The notes under the pieces were generated by a model. That model was not told the origin of the DNA, did not search any database, and saw nothing but the letters and a program-made list of their open reading frames with translations. Shown piece after piece: positions 34,328 through 46,600 of a DNA stretch of 64,000 nt (the stretch's first letter is position 1; each line of letters starts with the position of its first letter). The position numbers were made by a program, and so were the translations under genes. The stretch is from Spirodela intermedia. Taxonomy: Eukaryota > Streptophyta > Magnoliopsida > Alismatales > Araceae. The DNA is taken from NCBI GenBank assembly GCA_902729315.2, contig LR746266.1, positions 5,772,259 through 5,836,258 on the forward strand, in the 5' to 3' direction.

Positions 34328-36207
34328 ATGGCGCTCCGCAAGAACCTTGCCCACCGGTTTCTGAGCTTCTGCAGGCCGTCCTCGGCTGAGGCTCTGGCAG
34401 GGCGCTCAAGGGCCGCCGGCTACCAGGCCGTCCAGAAGCTTCGCGACTCCACCGCCACCTCGGAGGAGGGGTTCCTCCGGAGGGTGCTGCTCCAGAGCCG
34501 AGGCATCGTTGAGTCTTCGTCTGCTTCGTCAGGCTCCCTGGAGCGCCTTCCCCTCCCCGTCGGGAACAAGCTGCTCGAGAGGCTGAGATCCATCAATGGT
34601 GACCGGATTCGTCTGGATATGCTCCATCCCCCGGTCCAGATCCCGATCCCGCCCGATCGTAAGGAGGAAAAAACGGCTGAGGCGGCCCCGTCGATCTCTG
34701 TCGAAGAGGCGCGGAAGATTCTGAGGTTGTCTATGACGGAGGTGGTGAAAGCTAGGCTGAGAGAAACTGGGAAGAGCTCCATCCCGTATTCCGAGTTCGT
34801 CCGGATCTGCTGCGAAGGCTCTGGCCAGCTTGAACAGGGGCTGAGCCTCGCCAGAGCGTTGGACGAGTCCGGCGCCGTGCTCGTCCTCGGGAACGTGGTT
34901 TTCCTCCGCCCAGATCAGGTACCGATTCCATCACTTCCTTTCAGAATTCTTCCTTTTCCACGTCCGTTGCGCACTTGATCGTTTCTTCTCTCGTCCGTGA
35001 CGGCCGAAGCCTGATGGTGTTTTCCTTCAATTTCTGGATTTCCACAGGAAGAAACTGACGCATCTAGAACAGTACTGTAAGTTCCGCGTCTGAGATGGTG
35101 AACCGCTGAACCTGCAGCAGACCGAAACCGATCCTGCAACCTTTCTTACCCAAAAATCCTTCGAAACCTAAAAAAATAGCGTTAATCAAAGAAGTATCAG
35201 AACCGTTTTTACAGTTTTTATCTTCACTTTTATCCCACTGAGACAGAGAGATGGAGAGGGAGATAGATTTTGATCCCGTTTCTGACTTTCATTTGTTTTG
35301 GGGAGGTATGAACATGGATATATAGCTGCTTGCTGTTGTGCGACAGCCTGATCTTCACTAGAAACATAGTAAACCTACCATTAGATAGATCTCTTCGTCG
35401 TCTTTTGAGTCTCGACGATTCCAGTTCCGATTTTCCTCGGGAACACCTGTGGCAGAACGTCATCGGTCGCCTGTGCTTTTTACTGCCCTTGTTTCCCACG
35501 TAATCTCTCTTTTCTGTGAGAATTTTCTATGCATTCGCTGGTGTTGCTCTCAGCAAAAGGTTTCTTCCTATTCTTCGGTTTCAACCGTCCGATCATGTGT
35601 TTTTTTTTATTGAACTTCTGATCGACGCCAAATCTGCAGTCAATTCTAACGAACGAGTTGTTGGGTTCCCTAGGTGGCGAAGGCGATTGAGAGGGTAATC
35701 CCCCAGCCGCTGCTGAGCGCCGTGGACGGCCCTCAGCTGGATGAGCTGAGGGAGTTGGAGCGTCAGAAGGCCGAGATCGATAGCCTGGCGAAGGCCGGGG
35801 TGCGGCGGGAGCTGTGGGGCGGGCTGGCCTATCTGGTGCTGCAGACGGCGGCGTTCATGCGGCTCACCTTCTGGGAGCTGTCGTGGGACGTGATGGAGCC
35901 CATCTGCTTCTACGTCACCTCCATCTACTTCATGGCCGGCTACACCTTCTTCCTCCGCACCTCCCGGGACCCCTCCTTCGAGGGCTTCTTCGAGAGCCGC
36001 TTCGCCTCCAAGCAGCGCCGCCTCATGCAGGCCGCCAAGTTCGACCTCGCCCGTTTCAAGGAGCTGCGCAGGGTCTTCCCCCCCGCTGCGTCCTCCCCGC
36101 CGCCGCCCATGGAATTCTTCTCCCCTCTCCCCTCCTCCCTTTTGCCCTTCTCCTCCGCCGGTCACCGCCACCACGACCGGGACAACTTCCTGGGCTCCGT
36201 TAATTAG
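34328..36207 (+). CDS. MCU: Mitochondrial calcium uniporter pore protein (MCU)
   Basis: Pore subunit of the calcium channel in the inner mitochondrial membrane. Exons 34328-34918 and 35674-36207 join in phase 0 to 374 residues, a normal plant MCU length with the usual two-exon layout. The N-terminus is Arg/Ala/Ser-rich like a mitochondrial presequence. The matrix domain contains EEARKILRLS, the ETGKSSIPYSEFVRIC segment and LRPDQ at the exon junction. A coiled coil follows (about 218-240), then two membrane segments (about 246-264 and 274-291) around the pore motif WDVMEP at 268-273, the selectivity-filter signature with its Asp and Glu present. The C-terminal tail has a proline run and a His-rich end. 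A TATA box and CT-rich promoter precede it. I am confident in the family; the paralogue number cannot be given. Confidence 0.93.
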
Positions 36208-37161
36208 GGGAGATCGGTCACCCGTAGTTTTGTACACATTTGAAGACACCTTACAGAGCGAGTCAACATATCATCATCATCAATCAATCAAGGACGTGAT
36301 TCTCCTGGACTAAGAAGAGCCGCTCCCGGAAGACCAGACCTCCGGCGATGAGGAAGAAGAGGGGAGAACATCAGAGCCAGAGAAACCTTCGGACCACCAC
36401 TTCATCCACCGGGCACGGTTCTCCGACCATAGCCGCAGTACGAGCGTCGCTCCCACCGCCGCGGGTTTTCGACCTCATCAGCTCCGCCGGCGGCCCATCG
36501 GAGGCGCGTGACGCACGACTCCTGTCAGCTTACGCTTTCCGTTTGAACGCTGAGGGCGGACCCAGACATCTCTCTAGACCGCCGACTCCCACAGCTTCCT
36601 TTTCCGTCACGGACCTACACCTCCCCAGCGGAATCAAAGAGGGGTTCCTCTGGAGCTAGCGTGTCAGCGCCTCAGCCGTCTGCTTCTTTTTCATGGCGGC
36701 GGATCTGCGCTCAGCGTGGGTCAAACTTACAGCAGGTTGTTTCGCAGCACGCGTTCTGGAGGTCAGAAGATATTAGCCAAAGCCAGTGAGTCTGCTGGCT
36801 TATCGTCACACAACAGACGAGGATAAATTATCGGCATCAGCGTTGCTGATGTCGACGCTGAGGCGATCATATCGGCCAGGGGTGTTCAGATCCAAGAGGA
36901 CTTTGCTCACGGCCACCGACACCAATAAAGGCTATTTTTGTGGCATTTAATAGGGAAAAGACGATCACGGCTGAGTGGTGAGCTTCCGTCCGAAATTAGT
37001 ATAAAAAATGAACCTGTGATTTTAGTAACAAGATTGATAGAATCATGTTCACTCGCAGCGTTAGCTTTGGATCGGGAGGTTCAGCTGGGCATTTTTCCTA
37101 TTAATTATTTGAGCTTTGACAGGGAGAGAAAGGAATGGAGGGAGGGTTCGAACCCGGGTCT
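36208..37161. other. Convergent intergenic spacer between MCU and the thaumatin-like gene
   Basis: It holds the 3' flanks of two convergent genes. The open frame at 36348-36659 is basic and has no recognisable domain. A GTTCGAACC palindrome near 37147 lies in the thaumatin-like 3' UTR and is discussed under rejected items. I see no other feature. Confidence 0.45.
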
Positions 37162-38037
37162 CTACAAGGGGGGAAGCAACCGAGGCCGGTGGCGGTTGGA
37201 GAGGCCGCCGGCGCCGGCTCCGGCGGCGGGGCAGAAGGTGATGACGTAGTCGGTCCCGGCTGGGCAGGTGTAGGTGCTAGAGGCGTCGTCGTAGGCGTAG
37301 CTGTAAGCCGTGGGGCAGGCAGACTTGAACATTTGCGAGTACCTCGTGGGGCCGCAGGTGGCGGGGGACGCGTGCGCCCCCGTACAGCAGTACTCTGGCG
37401 CCCCGAAGGCGGCGCAGGCGCTGCGGCACGCCACCGTCTGGCCCGTCTCACCCGCCACCCGCAGCTCCGCCGGGCACCTCGCGTTCAGGTCCGCCAAGCA
37501 GCCGGCGTACCGGCACGCGCCGTCCCCGCCGGCCTTGCGCGGCGACGGGCTCACCCCCACGCCGACATTGTAGCCGTCGACGAGGCTCACGTCATAGAAG
37601 TCCCTGTCGCCGCCGAGGGTGAACTCCACCAGGCTGACGGGCGGCGCGCCACCGCCAGAGCAGCCCAGCGACCCCTCGCAGTCGCCGGTGGAGCAGTTGC
37701 CGCGGGCGCCGGAGGGGTGGTTGAAGACGCAGCCGGTGCGGGCCCAGAAGCGGCCCGACCACCCCGCCGGGGCCTCTAGGGAGGCGGCGGCGTTGGGGAG
37801 CAGAACAAACCCGCCGCCGCCGAGGGCTACGGCGCGGTTGCCCGAGAGGACCCCCGGCCAGACCGTGTAGGGGCAGCGGTTCTGGAGGGTGAACACCGTG
37901 CCCGATACAGCGGCGCTGTGAACTACCGGAATTCCCATGTCAAGAACACGGAAGAGGAGCTGAAATGGAGGGCACCGCCGTCGCTTACCTGCGAGAAGCA
38001 CCGCCGCCGAGAGGAGCAGCATTCTGGTCTTATCCAT
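37162..38037 (-). CDS. Thaumatin-like protein (PR-5 family)
   Basis: Secreted defence-type protein. On the minus strand, exon 1 (38037-37989) and exon 2 (37922-37162) join across a 66-bp GT-AG intron to 269 residues. A signal peptide (MDKTRMLLLSAAVLL) is followed by the thaumatin fold. I count all 16 conserved cysteines, which form eight disulphides in the family, and the acidic-cleft REDDD residues lie in and around VEFTLGGDRDFYDVSLVDG. Because the intron is 66 bp with no stop, its retention would give a 291-residue form with 22 extra residues. The acceptor I chose (CCGGTAG) yields VHSAAVSG after the signal peptide, typical of the family; the later ACAG acceptor shifts frame. Very GC-rich. 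Antifungal activity is common in the family but unproven here. Confidence 0.92.
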   Translation of the reverse strand: MDKTRMLLLSAAVLLAGKRRRCPPFQLLFRVLDMGIPVVHSAAVSGTVFTLQNRCPYTVWPGVLSGNRAVALGGGGFVLLPNAAASLEAPAGWSGRFWARTGCVFNHPSGARGNCSTGDCEGSLGCSGGGAPPVSLVEFTLGGDRDFYDVSLVDGYNVGVGVSPSPRKAGGDGACRYAGCLADLNARCPAELRVAGETGQTVACRSACAAFGAPEYCCTGAHASPATCGPTRYSQMFKSACPTAYSYAYDDASSTYTCPAGTDYVITFCPAAGAGAGGLSNRHRPRLLPPL

Positions 38038-38415
38038 GAGCTCTCCTCTGTTCCTCGGGGGCGAGCTTCAGGCTGGGTGGGGGCCGCTACAGCTCTTTAT
38101 TGGGGAGATCAAGCAGTTCTCCCATCCCACGCCCTTTGAGCCCACTTCGGCCCTGTTCCTGTTTTCCCAGCTTTTTAATCATTCCAGTATTAATCTGGTC
38201 AAGAACCGCCATGGCGTCGGCGGCATTGGGGAGACCGTCGTAAAGGGAAACGGGCGGACGGCAGAGGGATGCTGCGATGGCCGACGGCTGTCGCCGCGGT
38301 CGCCTGCGGGTGGCGGGGAGCTGGGGGCACGTGTGAGGGTGACACCAAAAACAATGAGAGAGCGTGGTCCGCCTGCTCATCCCACCTCCTCCCTACACAC
38401 TCGGTGCAGGTGCTC

Positions 38416-38441
38416 CCTCTCTCTCTCTCTCTCTCTCTCTC
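38416..38441. repeat. (CT)n microsatellite
   Basis: About 13 CT units, read on the plus strand (GA on the thaumatin-like coding strand). Confidence 0.9.
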
Positions 38442-38586
38442 GCTAAGAACTTATCTACTCGGATCAAGCAATCCTAGGAAAAAAATCAAGCATACTGAGG
38501 ATATAGTCGTATCATCACCCATTATTTCATACTAATACGACGACTATTGCCTCTCTGCTCATGAGCGCCTGTTAATGAGAGTGGAT

Positions 38587-38588
<2 letters not shown>

Positions 38589-38636
<48 letters not shown>
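38589..38636. repeat. (CT)n microsatellite, about 24 units
   Basis: An uninterrupted run about 550 bp upstream of the thaumatin-like start codon. A further CT run (about 11 units) lies at 38738-38760. Confidence 0.95.
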
Positions 38637-38640
<4 letters not shown>

Positions 38641-39279
38641 ATCGAGGAAATGGATACATGTAGCATCCTTCGGTCTGGAGATTGCCCTCACTCTGAGCGT
38701 GAGCTCTTGTTTGGGCTAACAGGAATCGATCATTCACCTCTCTCTCTCTCTCTCTCTCTAAAATTCCTTCAATTTTCCCGAGTACGAAAACCCTTGGCGT
38801 AGGTCTCAATGAAGACCAGGAAATAATTCTCGAACGAGAGGACGTAAGATACGGGCCCTGTAATTCTGCTATCCTCTGACTTGTGAATAGATCACTTTTC
38901 ATGAAATATCGAGCATTCTTCCCCAGAAATGGTGTCGGACGCCTATCGAACCAGGTTGCACGTTCGAAGAAACCACAGCTACCTGTCCACCTAAAATATT
39001 CTGAACCGAACTTAATAGAAGCATGTGGCACGGCAATTACCAAATGGCAAATTACCTTATGCTTCACTCCGAAGAGATCTCCTTCTGACCCATGATTAAA
39101 TCAATACCCAAGAACGGTGAAATCAGAAAGCGCTTGCTCTTTGATCTTGGACCTCTCTATGAGCCTCTTGGGAAATCCGTACCTGGAGAAATGCCCATAA
39201 AATGATTATGCCCTATTTTTTAAAAATCATCAAGTTGTGAGAGAAACTACAAGGTTGAAACTTAACTCTCACAAAGTTG

Positions 39280-40790
39280 AAACTACAAGCTCGTAGAGAG
39301 AAATGATTATGCTATCACTGTGATGAAAAATTTGGTAAATATCACTAAGGTAAGAAATGGTTTCAAATCTTATTGGTGCATGAAGATGCTCGTGGATCAG
39401 AGCATATTGAAAGTAATGCAAGAAATATGGAGGACAAGAAATGAGTCTCACATAGCGAACAACTAAGGGAAGATTTCCCATATATGGCCAAAATTTCCCT
39501 CAATTAAGATGGTAGGACTTTCTGAACCAAAACTATGAAGTTGAAGGGGTCACTACAAGGTAGAGATATCATTGTGCGAATCAATTTGGGGCCACTCAAA
39601 ATGTTATTTGTGGGAAGTTGGCTGGCGAGTTAAACTCACCTCTCTTTGAGACCCTTGACTATGAGGTAATTATGGGTAATAAACAGAAGATAAAAGGTCG
39701 TAGAGTTTCTATGAGAGTGATGTTCTTAATTTCAAGGGTTAATGGTTGTACAAGTTTTCTTACTCTTGGCACTGGTAGCTTGGGGATGTTCTTAGGAATG
39801 AGATGGTTGTGGAACTATGACCCACACTCATTGGGTCAACCTTACCATGAAATTTACATTAAAGGGAGAAGTGAAGACCCCAAAAGAGGGATCCTCACCT
39901 CAGCAGATCCGAGATATCATTGAAGTTTCTTACTAAAAAATCAAGACATTGTGAAGTACTTACCATAGAACTACACCGTTTTCTTCTACATTGGAGAAAC
40001 AACTAGAAAAAATTTCAGAGGTCTTCACTCAAACATAAGAATCACCATCAGAATAGTCCTAGGAGTAGGGCCAATTAATGTTAGACCGTATAGATACTCT
40101 CATATTCAAAATAATTAGATCAAAAGTCATATTCAAGAAATAAGGAAAGTCAAGATTATTCAGCCCTCAATGAGTCACTTTTGAAGTCTTGCACGTTTCA
40201 TAAAAAAGGACAGAGAATCATATTTTTGTGTGAACTATAAAGCTTTGAATAAGGTCATAATACATAATGCATTTTCAATACCAATGATTTAATAATTATT
40301 TGATGAGTTGCATGGAGTAATTAATTTTACAAAACTAGATAGCAAGTCAAAATTTCACCAAATTTGGATGAAGGATGACATTCACAAGATAATGTTCAAG
40401 ACCCATGATGGTCGCTATGAGTTCATAGTAATAACATAGTTTAACCTTTTCTCTAAAACAATTTGGTCTTTTTTTTGCTAATATACTGATATATAGTAAG
40501 AATGAGGGGCAACACTGTCATTACCTACAACTCATCTTCTCCACTCTTTGAGAGAACATACTTCACATCAACAAAAAAAATATTTATTTGTTCAACCATA
40601 ACTAGAGCACCTCAAGGATTGAATCTCTACTGCGATTTTGTGGCAGTTGATAGAAGGAAAATTGAAGCCATGTTAAAATTACTACTTCTTATGAACTTAA
40701 AAGAATGAAACAGATTTATCAACCTAACATGTTATTACCATAAGTTTGTTGTAGGATATGGGACCCTAATAAGACTACTTACACAAAAAT
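39280..40790 (+). mobile_element. Ty3/gypsy retrotransposon relic: Gag knuckle, protease region and reverse transcriptase
   Basis: A decayed polyprotein is readable on the plus strand with frameshifts and stops. A zinc-knuckle remnant with CYHCDEK lies at 39310. The protease/linker region around 39770-39870 resembles the LGMRWL segment. Reverse transcriptase runs from about 40070 to 40430, with FCVNYKALNKV, FTKLDSKS and THDGRYEF. After a gap, the connection region around 40640-40790 reads KIEAMLK and YYHKFVVGYGTL. The catalytic YxDD block is missing between 40440 and 40500. The relic cannot be active. Confidence 0.8.
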
Positions 40791-42639
40791 TTAAAAACAA
40801 ATATAGTGAAATGATGCTGCACAAAAGATCCCTAGGCCATGGTCTAAGGTTTTTTTAATGCAGCATGACCTACTAATTGAATTGTTTTCAATATGACATA
40901 GTATTTGTATTATTTTATTTGACATGACAAAATGATTTCCTTGTGTCATGTCAAATAAAATAATACACTGATTAACAATCTTAAATATTTCATAGACCAA
41001 TGATTGGTACTTCCTCAATACCAAAAATGGTTTTTGAAATGAATGGGTTATAAATTTGAAATCAAATATAAATAAAGAACTCAAACTAATATAAGAAATT
41101 TGCTATATTAATACAAATTTGAGATGATCTCCCAATTAAGCTCTATATTCCAAGCTCCTATTAGCAAAACATACCATCAAGCATCACTTCTTCCTCTACC
41201 ATGAACTTCTATATAAGAGACATCTCACCAAACCTTTTAATTTTTCGTGATACATATTATGTTAAAAGAGTTACATGATAACTCTATAGAGGGGTAATAA
41301 ATATTTATTATCGTGATAACTCTATATATTAATACATAATTTAAAGTGTTACTTTTATGAATTAACTCATGATAAATTTATCATTATTTACATGAAATAT
41401 AAAAATATATTTTTATGTGATTAATGTGAATTTTTGGTTAATTATGTCATTTTATATGGTTTTTAAATTTATATCTTTAAGTTAAAATAAAGAAAAATAA
41501 AATAAATAAATAATTACAAAAAGGAAAGATTCACTAACTAGTGAGCACTTAACAATTTATTAAAAGGGAGTTGCACATGAGTGAGTATATCATAGATAGG
41601 AGCCACGAGTTAAGCTTGAGTGGTTAAGAAACCCACACAAAGCACATGTGCATTACTCCTCTTTCATGTCAATGGAGGCCAATTGAGCATAGAGAAAGAT
41701 ATAATCCCACCATATGTGTGTTTGTGGGGTAGACCAGCTGATTTCACTAGTTGATTTCATGGGGCCCTCTCTTCAGGTGGTCTTAACCATTTTGTTTATG
41801 AGAGAGGAAACTAGAAAGCAGAAAAAAACTCATAATTATATTGATCTTAAAACCTCTGAAACAATTAATGTGGAAATAAACCACTAGCATGACACGTTGC
41901 TAGAATAATATCAAAAATACTATCATGTTAAGAGAAGGTAACATACTCATGAATTTACTACTTCAAGGATATAATAATACATTATTTTGTCTCACTTATA
42001 GATATAAGTGAACGATGGAGGTTCAAAGCTCACCAAAGTAAAAAATTCTGTTTTTAATTCTATTTTAACTCTACAACTTTCTTATAGAGATTTGGTCTAC
42101 GAACAAGCCACTATAGATACTTGATTGTCGATGAAATCTTCATCAATAATAATCTTAGATCATCATTAGCAATAAATAGATAATTTCAGATAAAATAAAT
42201 TATAAATTCTTGCATGAAAGTATCTTTGATTCATTGACAAATGTGGCATCATCAAGAATAAAGAGATGTGGCAAAGACTAGTTATAACCTCTTCAAAGCA
42301 TGCTACGTTGACTTGAGGATGAAGCTCGCTCAGACGTACCCCACCCCACCTCTCGACTGGCAATTGTTAGAGACTCATCATTGCCAAACTTCTATTCCAT
42401 TGGGTGACAACACGAGAAACACTTGATTGACTTCTTCCTTTGCCTTTTGAACTTTGCACAAGAATTCATAGTGTCCATGTTTAGTAGGGGGTCATTCAAA
42501 GTTCTTTTAAGAACTATAAAAGGGACTCTAAATAAATTTATTAGATCAATGAAACAAAAGATCAAGAAATATGTAGATGAATGTAATACATGACAATGTA
42601 ACAAGTCATTTTCATTCTCATCGGTCTACATCAATCTCT
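40791..42639. other. AT-rich spacer separating the two halves of the gypsy relic
   Basis: About 1.85 kb with no recognisable coding domain where RNase H and the integrase N-terminus would be expected. It includes a perfect 23-bp-arm hairpin at 40907-40966. It also carries TCATGATAA-type motifs near 41355 like those of foldback element H. It is probably a mixture of decayed element and later insertions. Confidence 0.45.
40907..40966. repeat. Perfect 23-bp inverted repeat (hairpin, 14-bp loop)
   Basis: The left arm 40907-40929 and right arm 40944-40966 are exact reverse complements (arm core TATTTGACATGACA). Outside the arms complementarity ends. It might be a short foldback element or the tip of a larger decayed one. 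Confidence 0.9.
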
Positions 42640-43130
42640 CCCTATTTCAGATCAACTTTGAAAAGAAATATATGTGATCCACCTAGTAGGATACAAATCA
42701 AAATTGGTCATGGTGGACTGAATGAACAAATTTGGTCACTTTACCCAACGAAGACATTCATTTCAAGCAACCTTGGTAAGTGATAGATTCACAAGAGAGA
42801 TTATCCACCTACATGGCACTCCATAATTTCATATTGTGATCTCATATAATGAGTTTTTTTTTTTTTTACTTTAAACTTTTTCAGCTTTAAGGTAGACAAC
42901 TCGATCATAGCACAACATATTACCTGCAAACCAATAGGAAGATCAAAGTGATAAACTCACGTGTGAAAAATTATCTCCAATATTATGCATCAAATAATCC
43001 TAAATCTTGGCATACCCAACTTGATTGGGTTGAATATAGTTTCATAGGGACAACACTGTTTAAAACCCTCTATGGGAGGAACCCCCCACACTAATTACGT
43101 TACGGATTGCCACCAACTCTTATTACAGTA
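42640..43130 (+). mobile_element. Ty3/gypsy relic: integrase region
   Basis: A decayed reading on the plus strand resembles the gypsy integrase core. It begins around 42700 (VMVD and NKFGHF) and continues with REIIHLHGTP (about 42795). Next comes a TYYLQTNRK segment near 42925, corresponding to the usual YHPQ(T/S)DGQTE block, then WVEYSF near 43030 and LYGRNPP near 43075. Frameshifts and stops are frequent. The order and spacing match the 3' half of the element at 39280-40790, so it is probably the same insertion. Confidence 0.75.
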
Positions 43131-43615
43131 GTTGACATGCAAGCAAGTATTATCTTGGGATCAGACCCTTGATCGCCTCAGAAATTATCTATGGAGGGCT
43201 CAAATTCATATTGAAATCATGGCTCAAGCTCGAATACTACTGACATCGGCGCCGGAAGTACCGGACGGCGCGTCTCCTACCTTCGCCGCGACAAACCTCG
43301 TCTTCTCCAGGCAACGAAAGCATATGAGACCGGCAGGCCGAGACCTCCCGACGGGAAAAAAATTCACATTAAATAGTAGTTATTTACCGGGACGAGCTGC
43401 TATCCGTTTAACGATTCCGGATCATCCATTAATTAAACCGAATTCCTGTTATGGGTCCGAATCTTTGAGCATACGGTGAGAGAGGCTGGCCTTGTCCCTC
43501 CTCCACGGCGCCGGAGGGGAAGGTGGCCTTGTTTCTGGTCGTTGGCTCTGTGCGTGGGTGTGGATGTCCAGAGCTGCTGGTTGGTGCTCGAAGATCGGGG
43601 GAGGAGGCGGAGGGA
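43131..43615. other. Spacer and putative promoter/5' UTR of the PLAA gene
   Basis: The sequence changes from AT-rich element remains to moderate and then high GC from about 43230, as expected near a plant promoter. The long open frames here on both strands have no recognised domain. I see no clear TATA box. Confidence 0.4.
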
Positions 43616-46600
43616 ATGTCGCTCGAGAGTGGCGGATATGTCCTGAGCTGCCAGCTCCGCGGGCACGAAGACGACGTTAGATCCTTTCTCCGCTGGAGAC
43701 AAGATTTTGATTGCCGATTCTCGCCATATGGCACCGATTTACTGCTTGCGCGGCCGCTACTTCAGTATCATTTCGTGTTGTTCTTCGTTGTCGCAGTTTT
43801 TGATGGATTCCTTTATCATTGGGTCACCAGGTCCGCGGTATCTGTGTGTGTGACGTCGCTGGCATCGCGACCTCGTCAAGAGACCGGACAGTGAGGTTTT
43901 GGTCACCTGATCCCGGCAAGAGTCATGGTTACGTTCTATCGAAGACCCTGGTAGGCCATTCCAGCTTCGTCGGTCCCCTGGCTTGGATCGCTCCTAACGA
44001 CAGTTTGCCAGAGGGAGGGATTGTATCTGGTGGGATGGATGCGCTCGTTCTGTTGTGGGATCTGGCGAAGGGAGAAGTCGTAGATACTATGAAAGGACAC
44101 CGGATGCAGGTTACTGGTCTTGCGGTGGCCGAGAATGGTGATATTATTTCGTCGTCCCTTGACTGGTACACTTCTCCAGACCTTGATTTTCTACGATGCA
44201 TAAATCGTCCGTGGATTTATAAATCGATGTGTGAAACTTTTCTGGCGTTCAGCTACAGCATAATTCGTTTGTTTTGGGAGGAAATTTATAAATCGATGTA
44301 TGAAATTTATAAATCGTTCGTTTTGCTGGCGTCTCACCCAATGCTTAATTTGATCAAACCTTATAGCACTATAAGGTGTTGGAGGAAAGGCCAGCTTGTC
44401 GAGTTTTGGGAGGCCCACAAGGTAGCTATTCAGGCGGTCCTTATGCTACCATCGGGTGAGCTTATTACAGGTATCAAATCAATACCCTCACTCTTACTTG
44501 ATCTAATCAAACAAAACACGAAACGTATAAACGTGGTCGTCATAATTTCAGTTTTTCAAATTTATGGTGAATCATAGTTGAATCTCAGTGTTGTGATGGC
44601 TTTCACGTTGCATCATATTCCAGGCTCAAGTGATGCAACTCTTAAGCTATGGGGAGGAAAAACTTGTCTACGAACGTTTTCTGGACATGCAGGTTAGTTT
44701 CTCAGTTGTTTTCTCGGTAGTATTGTATTGTGCTAAAAGGTTTCATTTGTGGCATTGCAAAACTCTGCAAATGGTGAAAATTAGTCACTTTCATGTGTTT
44801 GAGAGATATCTTTATATTAATCATATGGATGAATTTCAACCTTGTTGCACAGAACTGCGTGCATCTTGAAAGTTTCTTTTCGTTGTTAGACCCAATGATA
44901 TTATGTACATAGTGTAGAGATAAAATCCATTCCCACATAAATGGTGATTGGAACCTAAAGAAAAAGCCTTAGGTGGCTCTATTTTTTCATGTGTGCTGAG
45001 CTTGTTCACTCGATCCTCAGGAAAAATCTTGTTGATATTTACATAATTATGTATTGTTTATTTTTAAAAGTGTCCAAGTTCAGTGCACAAGCACAGCTAG
45101 TGTGCTACAGAAAAAGCTGTGCAGCCTTTCCTCAGGTTCGTAGAGTCTGGTTTCCCGTTTACCCACAATGGAGGAGTAAGACTAGTTATTGGTTTCAGGT
45201 TGTCAAATTGTTATTAGTAAATGCAGCTTAGGACCTCGCGCAGTGTTGTTACGGTTTATAATGTGTATTGATCGGATAATTGTCTTGGTACGTGAAATTT
45301 TGCTGTGAGCTTGTTCCCAACTACTTTATTTGAAAGCCTTTGATGATACCACCATCATTCTTTGTATTCTTTTTTCATTTGATGTAAATTTTTTGTCATA
45401 AAATTTTCTTGCATTTTCGTTGTAAGTCATGATTGCCACATTTATTCATACTAAGGGAAGTGAAATCATTGAAAAGAAAAGTTTGATGCACTTTCAACTT
45501 GCATATTTTGGTGCCATTGATCAATTCATCAAGTAGCCAATCTCATTCATTGCCCATTTTATCTTAAACGAAATGTCATTTTTCATTTTCTTAATTTGCC
45601 ATTTGTATGTTTGAAATGATTTTTCAGGAGTTCAATGTGAGTGTGCTTTGATCTGACTTGAGAATTCCATATCTTGATCCTTCTTGCATACCTTACAACA
45701 AAATCCAACTGACTCATTTCCGTTTAAATTTTGCATTATTTTTCTTCAAATCATTATTATTTATTTTTATCATCTGATTCATGGAAACTGAGCTTATGGT
45801 CACTGGTAGATTAATGTTACTTCTAGATTAATGGCCGTCTGAAATTTTATTTTTTTCCACTTTAGAAAGTGTGTAATGATAAATACTAATGTTACTCACA
45901 TGATCAAGCCTGCAGATACTGTTCGAGGTTTAGCAATGATGTCTGACATCGGGATTCTTTCTGCATCACATGATGGGTGAGCTGTTTCTATTGCATTTTC
46001 TCGAAGAAATTTCTCCTGAGATAGATTTTGGTTATTTGGCTCACCAGATTATTCCTGTCTCCAGATTCATCCATCAATCCTGGACATCCCCTGTGATTTT
46101 CTAACAATGTTTTTTAATTTTCCCATGTCTGCTTGACGACAGCTCAATTAGGTTATGGGCTTTGACTGGTGAGGTCTTAATGGAGTTGGTTGGACATGCT
46201 TCCCTTGTCTACTCTGTGGATGCACATAAATCTGGGCTCATTGCTAGCGGTGGTGAAGATCGTTTTTTGAAAATATGGAGAGGTAATTTCCTTGTTTCTA
46301 TGTGGAAATTTACTACTAGTTGTCAGCATAATTTTAGGATGAATTGAATATTTGATCTGCTGTTGTGGCTTGCCTTTTGTTTTAATTTGCATTGCAGATA
46401 TATTTAGGGAAGCTATTTCTCTAATTAGTGCTGCGTCACTAGTGGATAATCTCTGACTTCCTTTATGCCCACTATTTTTCTTTCACATCTGCTACTTCGT
46501 TGAGGCCGGAGCATTTTATCATTGAAAGGGCGCTTTCGTTTACATTGACGTTTTGTGAAAGCATCGGCATAAATAGTTTTATTCTGAAAGGGCACTTTCG

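Larger units (their letters stand above)
38038..39279. other. Upstream region of the thaumatin-like gene with CT microsatellites
   Basis: It contains the minus-strand promoter and three CT tracts at 38416-38441, 38589-38636 and 38738-38760. No convincing TATA box or other gene is visible. From about 39120 the sequence becomes AT-rich and leads into the gypsy relic. Confidence 0.45.

Noticed and set aside
35045-35085. Possible extra MCU exon after a TTCCACAG acceptor
   Set aside because: Joining exon 1 directly to 35674 keeps the frame and the family sequence (LRPDQ|VAKAIE). An extra exon would insert unrelated residues.
37140-37165. GGTTCGAACC palindrome resembling a tRNA T-loop
   Set aside because: It lies in the 3' flank of the thaumatin-like gene with no cloverleaf around it.
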